This document shows positions 20,623-33,500 of a DNA stretch of 64,000 nt, one piece after another; the first letter of the stretch is position 1, and every line of letters begins with the position of its first letter. Origin of the DNA: Cichorium intybus (taxonomy: Eukaryota > Streptophyta > Magnoliopsida > Asterales > Asteraceae). The stretch covers positions 61,177,729 to 61,241,728 of the forward strand of contig CM042010.1 in assembly GCA_023525715.1 (NCBI GenBank), read 5' to 3'. The notes beneath the pieces were generated by a model. It saw nothing but the letters and a program-made list of their open reading frames with translations. It did no database searches and had not been told where the DNA came from. Position numbers and translations under genes: made by a program.

Positions 20623-23600
20623 TGTAACACCCCATCTTTCATAAGTTTTAAGCAATATAATCGTTTATAAAAATATTGTGAAGTGAAAAGTTTGTTCTTT
20701 CAAAAACTTTTCTTTTAAACATTTAAACCATTATTTAAAACACTTGGTCCCAACAAAACAGATAAGTTTAAAAATATTTAAACAACATTTGGGGGTTACA
20801 AAACTCATATCAATACCATAGAAAAGCAAAATGACATCACAAGCTAATGTTCCGTAATCACTCAACTATTCTACTGAAAATTCGGCATGACCTTTGGGCT
20901 AAACGGATAAAAGCCATACTGACCTGACTCAAAATCAAAATAGCCCAAAAGCATTACGGAACATAGCAAGACTTTACAATACAACTACAAGGGTTGTTCT
21001 AACCATAAATAATACATCTCTCAGCTATATATCATAACTATACCGCTTTAATGGTAATTCTATCTTCCGATCTTCTTTTCTAGCTATGTCCCCATGAGAG
21101 CTTCTAAGTATTTTCTTTCTATCCTCTGATGTCAGTCATCCTGATCCTGAATACATAGCATTTAAAACAAAGATACGTAAGACAAATATGTCTCATGAGA
21201 TACATGGGTTTTAGACTCAAAACATTTGTAAACATAATATTTATGATTTTCAAAACCTTTGTAATCAAATCATGTAATAACACTTTCAATAAAACATTTC
21301 ATAAACGAATCATGTCATAATACTTGTTGTTAAAACCTTTATAAATGAAATATATTGTCATCTTGCTTGTAAAGCCTTTACATAACAAATTAAATGAAAA
21401 TCTTACCAATATAAAACTTTCATTACTTAAACTTGACTGGTATTCAATCATATCTGGATTTTTATACTTAGGGCATTAATCACCTTAAGTGATACCCCAA
21501 GTCTAGACTAGGATGGAAAGAACAAAATCAGTCCATCCTAGCATCATAAGATTTAGGACATCTACTTCGCGACGGGGTCGGTACCACCCCAGTAGATTCC
21601 TCTAGGTTCCCTTGCAGGAACATCATGGCCCGGGCGAAAGTGGGTAACATAATAACATACATTGCTGCATACATTTATATCTCAAATACCCGTCATTTAA
21701 ACATAACATTACTTTACATTAAATTACTCATTTGAAATCACATTAAGGCTAATGCCAAAACGTTATTTTCAAATAATACTCGGCTTAATATTAATTCATA
21801 CTTTCAAAACATAATGGCTTAATGCCAAATCATACTTTCAAAACATAACAGTAAACTTTCATAAGCATAACATGGATGGTAAAACTTGCATAAAGATTCA
21901 TATTTAAATGCTACATAAAACTTTATAAATATTTGCCAAACTTTAAAAACCATTTGGAAAACCATTACTCATAAAATATTTAGCATAACATTTACCATAA
22001 AACATTCAGTAATTAAAACTTGTTGCTATGTACCCAGTAAAAATCCGCATGTACTCACCTCGGTAGCTAGGTATGTCTAGCTACATTAATCCACTAACTC
22101 TAAGCTTTCACTGCTTCCAAACATCCTTGAACCTCTATTGATTCAATAAGAGGTTAGAATGAATTACACACTAAACACATAATATATATATTAAATTATA
22201 TATGAACTCTTTCTAACATCATCTAATTCCATTCCTATCATTAAGTATAATTCTTAAAGCATGATAATCATTTTTGGACATTTTTATCCTTTTTGTCCCA
22301 ATATTGACAATTTATGAATTTCTTAGATTTAACATGTAATTCAAGCAACTTCATAGTTCTATCATGTTTATAATGCAATACTAATTGCTCAGATGTTAAA
22401 ACATCTTTTATTTTACTCATTTATGTCATTTTGATACGTCTAAATCAATAAAGTTTCTAATTATAGAAACCGTTATAACACATGATATTTTTCAATCACT
22501 TGACACGAATACATTCCCAACATTTCATAATGTCATTCCAATTAGGTTTTATGATCTCTTGGACACTATTTCTACGCGTACTAACATTGTCTCAAAAGGT
22601 TGGAATCCACAATTCCATTCCAACATTACAAATTCATTCCATGACTATTATTAACATCTATTATAAGCTTTTAAGTCATATTTACATATCAAGTAGCAAT
22701 AACATAATGCTTCACACTTATATCAACTTCAAGTATCTTTACTTCTAATTTTCAATTCTTGTGTTTCTTATCGTGTTTACATAAGATAACTAAGAACATA
22801 ATCATAGTATTCTTTCTTTTTCTTACATATAATCCATTCTAACACTTGTTCTTTTATTACAGAGTGTTTCTCATATAATAAGTGTTAAACATTACTTTGC
22901 ATAGAAACAACCAAACTTCTTTTAACACCAAACATATTGCAACAATTCCATGTCTAACCTCAACATTTTGCTTTTGCCACAATATTTATCCTTTTCAACA
23001 TAACCCAAGCTATCAATAATAATAATACATTCCTTTGTTCATCTTATACTTCTCATCCCAATTATTAGCATCAATATTTACATATATGCACCAATTTCAG
23101 ATTTGAACAAAATAAAATCTCTATACAAGAACTTAATTCTTGGTGCTTATGAATCCAACACAACATATATCAAAAATCCCATGTCAAAACACCAAATTCA
23201 CAACTTTCTTGTATTTTTGAATTCATAACATGATATAATCAGGAAATTAGATTTAATCCCAACATGCATTCAAGTATTTTTCAATTTCAACACTTAGGGT
23301 TCTAAAATTAGGTTTTTACCTTTCAATCAAATCTGTCTACAGCCTCAAAAGTCTGAAATTGAAGTTGTTCTAGCATGAAATCGAACAATGAAGCATGTGC
23401 AGCTCTTCCCCCACCGTCGCCGGCCACTACAACGCCGATCGCCGGCGGCAACAGCACCGAAGGTGCCGTCTTTGTCGACCCCTGCTGCTGTCGTTCATGC
23501 TTCAGTTCTGGTGAAAAATCGCAACCCTCAAGCTGAAACCGAGCCCTAGATCGATTTCTCCTCCCCTCCGTCATTCTCGATTTCAGATTTCAAGGTGAAA

Positions 23601-24356
23601 GGTGCGATTTTGAGTTCAATCGACTAAAAGGTGTTGCTTCAGGAGAAAAACCTGAATACGAGAAGGGAATACGGGTTCCAGATTTTTCTTAAGTTAGATT
23701 TTGCTAAATTCCCAAATTACCCCCAAGTTCATGCCTTAGATAATATTTTTCCAACTTTAACTTACTTTTGCTAATTTTTACATGGCCATAACTTCTACAT
23801 ATTAAATCCGATTTTTGCAAACTTTATATTGTTGGAAAGATGAGAATGAGCTTTACATTTTATTCTTACCGACTTAAATCTGAATCTGATTAGATTTTCT
23901 GCTATCGGCCTTTAAACATGATCACTTGGCTATATTTGTCACTTTTTGGCCATTTTCAAGCTGTCATAACTTCTTCGTTATAACTCCAAATGACCCGAAT
24001 CTTTTTCCTATATTCTTATTACATCAATTTTTACAAAAGTCTCCTTGATTACCTTTTCCCAAATCCTTATGGATTTTTAATTAATAATTTTTAAAGTTTT
24101 TACAAATATTTTCTTCTCTTTTAAATTTCAAACTTCCATTTTCTGTCCTCAGATCATTAAATCAAATTTCCAATGAAGTAACACTTCATTATGACTTAAT
24201 AGAAAGTCATAAAACCCAAATTTCCATATTTTCACGTTCTTTGACAATTTTGCCATTTCGTATACATTTAAACTCATTCGTACATCAAACCTTTTAGCAT
24301 CAAGATACTTAGTTTAAAATCCTTACTTCATATATATTAAAAATTTGGTTGTCACA
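20623..24356 (-). mobile_element. element E: 3.7-kb Ty3/gypsy solo LTR inside C
   Basis: On the minus strand it starts TGTGACAACC and ends GGGGTGTTACA, ends typical of plant chromovirus (Tekay/Del-like) LTRs. It is flanked by the exact 5-bp duplication ATAAC (20618-20622 and 24357-24361). There is no internal region, primer site or coding domain, so it is a solo LTR left by LTR-LTR recombination. Removing it plus one ATAAC restores the sequence found uninterrupted in element A at about 41640-41660. A short GC-rich frame at 23323-23574 has no recognisable similarity and is not called. Confidence 0.93.
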
Positions 24357-24361
24357 ATAAC

Positions 24362-25747
24362 TAGAATATCTTTTGGAATTCATGACTTTCTAAAGAACCC
24401 TTGATTACAAATTTTCTGTCCACAATGAAGTGTACGTACTCATTCAGATTCTAAAGGCCATTAAAGACTATCCATGACTTTCAATGTTGTCCGTGTAACG
24501 AGCTTTCAGAAATACCATCCCAGACCAGACGATCTTAGGTGGCAAGGTGCATAAGTCCCACCCATTTTAGATTTACCGGCTCGAACAACAAAGGCCACTG
24601 ATTGACAGTCCCTTCCTAAATTCCAATCCTAAAATATCTCAATCTTCTAACTCCTAAAACTCAACTTATTTGACTAAACTTATAGCATGATAACAACTAA
24701 ATAGTATTTCTTGAAAAATACCAATGCTATAACATTCACAAACTATTCGTTTCAAAATTACAATCTATTAAAAATTTTGAAAAATTGCTAAAAAATTTGA
24801 AATTTGATCATTTCCCGCAAAAATTTCAAAAACACTCTTTCGACCGTCCACACCCCACACTTAAAACCGTACAACGTCCCCGTTGTACAAAAAAATATTT
24901 CAAAACTAGGGAGAAAGAGTTACCCCTTAGGAATGGCAAATTGCTTGATTGTAGGGATCAACTGTAACAGGGTCGATCATTTGTGCCGTCTCGATGAGAT
25001 CCGGGAGTCGGGGCGCAGCAGTGAACACGCCGGCATAAAACGAGTGTAGGGGTATGGTGACCCACACTTGCGTTATGCAACTCCCTCGGTTGGTGCAACA
25101 ATCATGGCTTGGCCAAATAATTGCGAGTTGTTATGCTTGCTGATTCCCCGTTTCCGCGACACCGAAGTACCACGGTCGCTATGCGTAGATGCTATGAGAT
25201 CCAATGTCCATCGATTAAGGTTGAAGGTTCGTGGCGCCAAATGAAGATGTCCACATCACGCATATGCACAAAAAGCTCCTGTGCATCAGGTCTCTCCTCG
25301 ATCCGCATCGCGGTTTGATGATGTTGGCGGCGCGTATTCTGAATTTTCTTTTCTTTCTTAACCTTTTGAATCTCTCATCCTCACCCCACACTTGGGACAT
25401 ACCACACTCAATGATGATTATCTTCAATGATATTTTGACCAAAAATAAAAATAAAAAAATAAAAATACTTATCGAAAATCGGGTAGCCTCCCGAAAGCGC
25501 TTCTTTGTCGGTCTTTTAGCTAGACCGACATCCAATGGCTACGGTGGATCATACGCCTTTTGTCTCCACTAAATTTAAATTACCACCATTCATTCGCTGA
25601 CCTGATGCTCCTCCAGTTTTGCTAGGTCGAATGGCTTGCCGGTTCCTCTATTGTTGCCCAGTTGTCGTTTTCTGATTATTTCGCATGAATGCTTAGAAGT
25701 AGCTTTAAACCTCCAAGCTTGGTCTTTCCTTCGGTACCTCTTCAGGG
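24362..25747 (-). other. non-coding tail of C
   Basis: Continues the Athila-like tail after the gag-like frame. It contains GGTAGCCTCCCGAAAGCGCTTC (25481-25502), matching the CGCTTTCGGGAGGCAACCCG word of A (39500-39519), and CCCCACACTTG words. No pol domain is seen in any frame. Confidence 0.7.
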
Positions 25748-27721
25748 TCATCGGTTTGACATGGAGCGCATCGGTTTGACGTGGAGCGCATCCAGTGCCG
25801 CTCCCAGTAATTGTTTTGCGCCTTGTTTGTTTGCATAATGCGTGTCATCTGCAGTTTGCGATTTTGGCCTGCAGTACCAATAAAACTTTTCCAATTTGAT
25901 GGGATCAGAAGGCATAATATTGGTATGCTTTCGAATATCCTCATCGATGGTATTGATCACATCTAATTTTCCATTCATTAATGGGTCATGAGTGGCGCTA
26001 AAATTGTGTTTATTATTTTCGAAGACCACATCATTGTCATCATCTTCTTGGTCATCGTCCAACAGGTGGATCAGTACCAAGAGTGAGCGACTAGTTTTAT
26101 CTGGTGATGATATAGATTCACTCATCACCAGATCTTTATTCTCAAAATGTTCAGAATTTTCAAAAATTGCAGGGTCGGGGGTGGTATTGTCATATACATC
26201 CCGTCCCTCAATAACCGTCTTGACTGAGTTGTCTGGTGATGTTGTGGATTCAATCATCACCAGATCTTGAATTTCAAAAGCGTCAACAATTTCAACAATT
26301 TTAGGAGTTGTTGGGTAGGGGTCAGTATTGTCACTTACAGCCCCCTCTGCAATATCCTTTTCAACCAAATTATCTGGTGATGGTATAGGTTCACTCATCA
26401 CTAGATCAACATTATCAACATTCTCAAAAACATCAAAAGTTGTTGAGTCAGGGATAGTATTGTCATCTACAACCTCCTTCTCAACAACCATTTCGACCAT
26501 CTCGGTGGTCTCTTGAATTTCCCAAGGTGTATGACCTTCCATTACATGTTCAGGTGATGTAGGTTCACACACAGTATCATTGGTATTAAAATCACTCGCC
26601 TCAGTTTCTGGCGAGTATGCCGGAAATCCCAAATGTTGGTCGTTCACAGAACACGACTCAGCACAATTACCTTGATGGTTGTTGTTATAGTATTGCGTTT
26701 GACCATACGCTTGACTAACCTCTTGTGGTCTTTGTTCTTGTTGATCGTTCTTCTGTTAAATTGGTGGTTCTTGCTGCACCGTGCCCAATACTGTATCGAG
26801 CTTCTTGCTAAGGGCACCGATCTCATTCTTCACCTCCTTCTTCCATTCGTTATCGATATCTACTGCTGCCGCCAATGAGGTGCTGTTTGTCTTCCTTGCT
26901 GAATGATTGAACTTGGATCCATTGCTAAGTTACTCCAAGAACCTCCATGCCGTCTCGCTATCTTGCATCATGATTATCCCTCCAGATGATGAATTAATCA
27001 TGGCCTGGCTCATACCGTCGACACCATCGTAGAATATCGTGACCAACTCCCATCGTGGAAACTGGTGGTGTGGAAATGAGCGTAACAACTCCTTCAATCT
27101 TTCGAAAGCATCATGGAATGCTTCCCCGGGATTTTGTTGAAATTCCTGTATATCTCTTCTTACTTCCATGGTCTTGCTTGGGGGATAGAACTCCTGCAAG
27201 AACCATGTCCTCAACTGCTTCCAAGTGGTGATACTATTTGCTGACAGCGACATGAACCAATACTGCGTCTTGTCCTTGAATGTGAACGGAAACAACTTAA
27301 GCCTAACGATATTCCTATCAGCATTTCTAGGTATGTTCACATTGGCTATAACTAAGAACTCGTGAAGATGATTATAAGGATTATCATGCTTATGACCCCT
27401 CAACTTAAGCAACACACCTAATAACTCTGGCCCAATCTCTACTTGACAATCTACATTTTCAGGAAAAAATATAGGCGATGCCTCATCATACTCCCGTGGT
27501 TGGAAGTGCGATGCAACCGACTGCCCACTCGGTTGTGCAAAATAAAGCGGAGGAACGAAATTGCCGTTATTGTAGAGCCCATTATTATACCGTTGTCCTC
27601 TCTACTGATTGTTGTGTTGTTGTTATCGTGGAGGTCCTCGACCATGGTTCCACTGGTTGTTATTGTAATAAATCGGGCCAGCATAACACGTGTATTGACC
27701 CGGGTACATGTAATCGCCCAT
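25748..27721 (-). pseudogene. Athila-type Gag with acidic repeat extension, broken by stops
   Basis: One minus-strand frame starts ATG (MGDYMYPGQ) 95 bp downstream of the primer site and runs about 658 codons to 25748, with about four premature stops. Stops lie in the Arg/Gln/Asn-rich N-terminus (two) and on both sides of the gag-acidic linker (two). The stop-free block 26930-27415 is a retrotransposon gag domain: FPFTFKDKTQYWFMSL, ITTWKQLRTWFLQEFYP and the EAFHDAFERLKELLRSFPHH motif are diagnostic of Athila-type Gag. The C-terminal block (25748-26647) is Asp/Glu-rich with three imperfect repeats around DLVMSEPIPSPDN and ends with LEKFYWYCRPK. Its role is unknown. No pol follows. Confidence 0.82.
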
Positions 27722-27815
27722 TATGAGGACGTACACATACAAAAAATTAAAAACTAAAAATCAAACATCAAAAGTCAAAAACAAACCTACTGATCGTCTA
27801 TCCTAAGCACTCAAC

Positions 27816-27833
27816 TCCCCGGCAGCGGCGTCA
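27816..27833 (-). other. primer binding site of C (tRNA-Asp)
   Basis: TGACGCCGCTGCCGGGGA on the minus strand, a few bases inside the 5' LTR. It differs by two bases from TGGCGCCGTTGCCGGGGA, the complement of plant tRNA-Asp 3' end used by Athila elements. Confidence 0.8.
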
Positions 27834-27838
27834 AAATT

Positions 27839-28800
27839 TGACACGCCTAGGTCGTCGTGCGGTCAAAAATAGTAAAATACCTCACTCACACTAGTACAAT
27901 GGTAGTCGGGGTCGATCCACAGGAGTTTCGTGGTCAAGATAAGACGATAGCTTACCAACTGTAGTGTCATGCTACAGCCAGAGGGACTAACTTCTACTTT
28001 CCCAAAAACCTCAAATCCAAACCAAGTCCAAAACAAAACATAAACTAAATGAAACTTAAACTAAAACCTAATCTAGATTGCTTACTGAAATCAGAAGTAA
28101 GATTCAGAATCTAGAAACAATAAAGACAATCCAAAAGCATCCAAAGCATTCAAGCATAAATAAAGGTAAATAATGCAAACCAACATGAACCGAATGATTA
28201 ACTTGATTAAACTCCAATCCAGAAGTTTCAAAACAGTAACATACGAAAATAAAAAGCTATAACTTACTGCTACTGTTTGTCACTATCCAGAAACACCAGC
28301 TACAAGCTTAAAACAACTAAACTAATATTGAAAGCAAGTGAAAAACATAAAAATACCATAAAGGGCTGCTGAAATGTCGAAACTTGAGTCAAAGTCGTCG
28401 TAAGTCCACCTTAGGGTCTAATCTTCGCCTCATGAATTCGACCTAAAAGGCTCTGTTTATACTTGTGGAGAATTAGAACCCGCGTCGCGCATAGCTCATA
28501 ACCGCGGCGTGCATAGACCCTTATCCCCGTTTTCTCGCGGTTTGAATTTCTTCCACCGCCTCATCTTTGACGTGGCGCATCGCGCACGTATGCATTCCCG
28601 CGGCGCGCGTGTCCAGTCGACTCTTTTTGACTTTATCTTCAAACTTCTTCAATTTGTCTGCGTTTAGCCCCTGATTATAACTTTTCTTTGCAAACAAGCA
28701 CTAGCACAAAAAGTGAGAATACCAATGCATATATGATATATTTTCACCAGGAATAGGGCTCAACAACGACTAAAATACTTGATATTACTAGGCGTTGTCA
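27839..28800 (-). repeat. 5' LTR of C
   Basis: 962 bp, partner of 19506-20477. Roughly 5% different by eye, plus a short indel near 28007. Confidence 0.93.
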
Positions 28801-28805
28801 AATAC

Positions 28806-29772
28806 CAATCAGGAATACAGATCAAAACCTCTGTGAAAGATGTGAATCACTTTTACCGTGTTTCGCTAAGACATTCCTTACATACCGACGACGCACCGAG
28901 TTTATACCACTCACTGCTGAGGTAATTTCTAAGTGTTAGTGATCCTCATTGGTGCACCTCAATGAGTGTGAAACACTAACAACTTTTCTTGACCCAATCT
29001 AATGTATTTCTTGTGTAACATCAACTTCTAGACGCTTTGAGAGAAACCACTCAAAGTCGAGAGTAAAAAAGTCTGTGCCGATGGTTAGACTGTGTACCAT
29101 AGTCTATCACACGCACCTATCTATTCTTAACCACCTTAATATTTCTGATACAAGAAATAGATGATTCGTTACTTTAAACCAAGTAGTGATGATATTTCGA
29201 CTTTATATGCTACTGATCTATGCTACAACACGAGTAGTAGATGTGAGGCATCAACAACCATTCTTACATACAAAGCTTCTAAATTCAAGAGTTGGATGAT
29301 TCAATGTAATAAACCATACACTGATGACAATTCGAAAGTCTAGCTGATGGGTATGTCTAATAACCAAGACATATTACACGCTCATACCACTCTTGACCTA
29401 AACTTCTTCTAAACAATATGTTCGTGACTCAATGTGATATTACCTCACATTGATGAAACATCGAAACTATGGGTCAGTGATCGTTGTTGTTTACCACAAT
29501 ACCTATGAGACCCCAACAACTTTACTGGATTCAAAATTGGCTCTAGGATGGTACACTCCGCAGAGTTTGGATACCATTGAACGTCTCGCCAAGAGCCAAG
29601 TCAACTTATTGACTTGTCAGCTGCATTGAGATCTTTTATCAAGGATATGTAGAGGCCTAAATCAAAACGGCCATGAGTAGTTCAACGATACTCAAATAAT
29701 CGCAGTGCGTTCCCTTGGGTTCACACAGATACTGCGAGAAGTCTCATTCTGAGCCAATGATGAATCATTGAT
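28806..29772 (+). other. 3' non-coding internal part of B
   Basis: Lies between the insertion sites of C and D. No frame has recognisable similarity. By position it is the 3' untranslated region of B, which continues at 37327-37713. Confidence 0.55.
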
Positions 29773-29777
29773 CAACT
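29773..29777. other. target-site duplication of element D (CAACT)
   Basis: CAACT precedes the LTR start TATTGGATTAGG and is exactly repeated at 37322-37326. Confidence 0.92.
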
Positions 29778-30555
29778 TATTGGATTAGGTGTCTAAGCCA
29801 TGACTAATAATTTGTATTTACCTAATTAATAGTAGCAAAGTCCATTTGGGTTGCCCTCATAGCTAGTGGTTTGGTAGAAAGTTCGGTAGAGAGAAAGGTT
29901 GATTTATTATGTGATTAATAAATCAACATGAATTAAATATATGGTTTGTTAATGTATTAAAGTGATAATATATTAATTAGAAACTATATTAATTAATTAG
30001 AAATTAATCTGGAATTAATTGGATTTAATTTGGTGATTAATTTAATTAATTAAAGATACAGGGACCGAAACTGTAATTATTCAATAGTTGAGTAAGTGAC
30101 AGTTATAGTAAACCAAGTGACCACGAAATTATGTATGGGATAATACATAATTTCGATGATAATAAGTTAGGATAAATAGATTTGAATTGTAAGATAAAGG
30201 CTTATCTTATTTGAATTCAAAAAGGTTTATCTCTAAAAGCTTATCTGGTTATCGGTTGGAACCTATAAATAGGGAGCCCCATGCACACCATTTGGCACGA
30301 CTTTTGACTCTATTTTCTCTCTAAATTTTGTGACCTACCTCCCTAGCTTGGGTGTGATCTCATTTGAGGCAGGACACTTGTGCTGCTTAGCTTGCAAGAA
30401 ACAACTAAAGGTTAGTTTTTCTGATTTATTCTTTTAGTTAATTTTTGTTTGGCCTTTAGGAATTAATTACATGTTCAAAGTAAGAAAACATAGATCCAAA
30501 CTAGGTTGCATGTGAACTTAAGGTTTTAGTTCATAGATTTGCAGAAAACCTAACA
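29778..30555 (+). repeat. 5' LTR of D
   Basis: TATTGGATTAGGTGTC to AAACCTAACA. TATA box TATAAATAG at 30264-30272. Same family as the LTR of G (59054-59843), which has the canonical TGTTGG start on the minus strand. Confidence 0.93.
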
Positions 30556-33500
30556 GTGATATCAGAGCATTTGGCTGTTTTCTTGTTGAATTGATGTAAT
30601 AGTTTTTTCCTAAAATTTAGGGTTTTGTTTCTAAACCCTTAATAGGGCAATCGATTTAGGGTTTGGGTTTTAGAAACCCTATCCCCTCCCCTTGGTAATT
30701 TTCGAAATTGACTTAGGGTTTAGAAGGCTTTCTATTTTTGGTAACTTTAATTGTTTAATTAAATGGATAACCTTAAACCCATTATTTTTTTTTCGAAAAT
30801 TAGGGGTTTGAGATAGGTTTAAATTAATTTGATTAATTTGTGAAACCTATCTACATTTGAATTAATTTAATTAATGTTTTAATTAAAAGATAATTCAAAG
30901 GTTTAATTTAATTTCAATTTAATAGTTAAATTGTCGAAAAAAATTAGAGGATAAACCACAAATATTTTAAAAGGTTTAAAATATTTAGATTTAATTAATT
31001 TAATTAATAGTTTAATTAAAAGATAAATTAAATCGAATTTAAAGGTTTAATTTAATTTAAAATTTAATAGTTAAATTTCAGGAAATTAAAAGATAAACCA
31101 GGAATATTTTAAAAGGTTTAAAATACATCTCATATATATTATTAAATGTTAATACTATATGTATAAGATAAATTGGTTAGTCAAATCAATAGTAGGCCTC
31201 ATTCACGAAGCTGATCTATAAAGTGGGTATAAGGAGACTGTCTATAAAATGGCGGTCTAATGGGTGTCCACTCTCACCCACCGCTCGCCTGATTAGTGGA
31301 GGGTCGTTAGCCGAACGGGTTTGATAGGACCGCTTAATCATTAAAAGTATAATGATCAAAGTACTAGAACACTTTACAAAAATTTCCAATCTAGTTACTT
31401 TAGGAAAAATGTGAATTTGATGTTAATCCATGAAATTGCACATTGCACTTTATGAAACGTTGGTGGAGCGTGTGTGGTTTACCGACACACCAATAGGGGT
31501 TCATAAAGAGTGGCAATGGGTTTCTCGGGTGTTATCATTGTTGATGGAGCGTGTGTGGTTAACCGGCACATCAATTTTAGATGGTAACTGACCTCGAGAG
31601 TACCAAGCTAATTTGCATGGTTATTCACACCCGGTTTGTGATCCTCGGCATCCCAGTCACAAACGGTGGGGCATATCCGAGATTAAACATGCCATTGAAC
31701 AGTTTAATGAATCTCACAGATCTAGGAATTTCATAAGACTGAAATTGATAAATGTTATCTACCTTAATGACCACTGTGTTGTGATTACGGCATCCCTCTT
31801 CACAACATAGTTGGGGTATTTTGGATCCTAGCCTTGTTAAATAATAAATTGGGTAATCATTTAAAAGGATTAATTAAACTAATAAATTCAAATTTTATAT
31901 ATGTCTGAAGAAAGTGTCATTCTCCTCCTTCCCCTCCTTCACCCATTTCTGAGAGCTTTAGAAAGCACCTGTTAAATATGGTAAGGCTGACTGGCCTTGA
32001 CTGTGTGATATGGTTTTGCAATTAGAGAATAGTTCTTAGTTTTGCTGGCAAACCATATCCGACTGAGTGTTCGCTCCGAAACATGGCATCACACAGCAGC
32101 TTGTGATGAGCATGACTCCTTGACTATTGAGTCCAAGGAAATTCGTTGCCTTATGCTATTGATCATTGACCCCGAGTTCCGCAGGGATTTAGAATTCCTG
32201 GGTCAGATAAGTTAGCGCAGCTGGTTGAGGAAAGGTTCCGAGAACTGGTTGAGTAAAGGGAACGAACTAGGATCTTCAAAGAGCTTGAAGTTGCAAGCTA
32301 GAAGGAAGTAGCACCAGTTTGCATGTTCCCGAGATTGAGGGATACATAGGCGAACAGTATAAAACTGGTTTCCCTTTGTGATCGGGAGTTAAGCATTAGC
32401 TCGACTCGCTGATCTGTTCATCTAGATGAACAAAAAGGGTAACCGGATAAGACAATCGTGGAAATGCATTTAATGTCGACTTTGTATGAGTCGTTCATGG
32501 AGAAGCATAGTTCCATTGATTCATCTGCTTCAGGATTGAGTCCAGTATTAAGGTGCATCAAGAAATGATCCAGATCGTCTGGACCGATTGTTCGATGTTT
32601 CAAACTGGGAATCCATAAGGTGGGACACAGTCACAGAAAGATTGGAAAATGCTCCAAAGCCAAACCATTTGGCAAACTCAGTAATATCTTAAAACTCATA
32701 ATACCTGATCCTCATTTCCTTGATACAATATGTGTTTCTCACATTTGCTCTGTATGCACGGACTCTGTAGGATGCGGGATGTTGTCGCACAGGAGCATAT
32801 TCGGATTGGATCTGGAGCTCGTGCAGTTTTTGGAGTTAGGCTAGATATTTGTTCTTGTTATTAGTTTATAGATACATATGACATGGATTCGCATAGTACA
32901 TTGTTTTGAGGATAATTATGGTTTAATAAAATATTTTTCTTTTAAAACATGATTGTTTTAATAGTCCTCGAAATGTTGTGTGAATGTGTTGATGACGTAA
33001 ATGGTAATAACTTGAATGTTGATACATCCAATGAGATTGGATTTATGAATTGTGTTCCTTATGATTTTTAAAGAGAATATTATGAGAATCACTTCAACCA
33101 AAGGTCCAGTTGGATAGGACTTTGGAATCATTTGACTTAGAGTCACATGATGAATTGAGTTCTTAATAAAATCAGTTGTTGCAAGAAATGCATCACCCAA
33201 AGATCTAATGGATAGGATTTTGGAATCAATTGACTTGGAGTCAGGTGATGATTGCATGTCTTGAACAATATTAACAAAGTCATAAATTTACATAGAGATG
33301 TAAAAGACCTTAAGATTTTGAGCAACAGACACATAAGTTACTGTGTATTGCTCGAATCTTCGAACAGAACACGATTAGTTATACTTCATGACAATTGCTA
33401 AATAGTTTGACAAATATGGCTTCGCTTATCGGAATAAGCGATTGATTGGAACCTTGAAGTGTTTAAGGATTTCAAAGGAAGTATAAGATCAACAGAACCT

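Larger units (their letters stand above)
19506..28800 (-). mobile_element. element C: Athila-like element with gag but no pol, inverted relative to A
   Basis: LTRs are at 27839-28800 (5') and 19506-20477 (3'). A tRNA-Asp primer site is at 27816-27833 and a C-rich polypurine complement (AACACCCCACACTTG) lies against the 3' LTR. Without solo LTR E the element is about 5.6 kb. It carries a gag frame with an acidic extension and a 1.4-kb non-coding tail, and no protease, reverse transcriptase or integrase. It is a close relative of A but differs in the LTR middle and in the gag region. LTR copies differ by roughly 5% by eye. Confidence 0.92.

Noticed and set aside
23323..23574. 83-codon GC-rich frame inside solo LTR E
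   Set aside because: LTR sequence; no recognisable domain and no sign of a gene.
30770..31110. Possible satellite array of TTTAATTAA words in the D leader
   Set aside because: Repeats are loose and AT-driven, without a fixed period.
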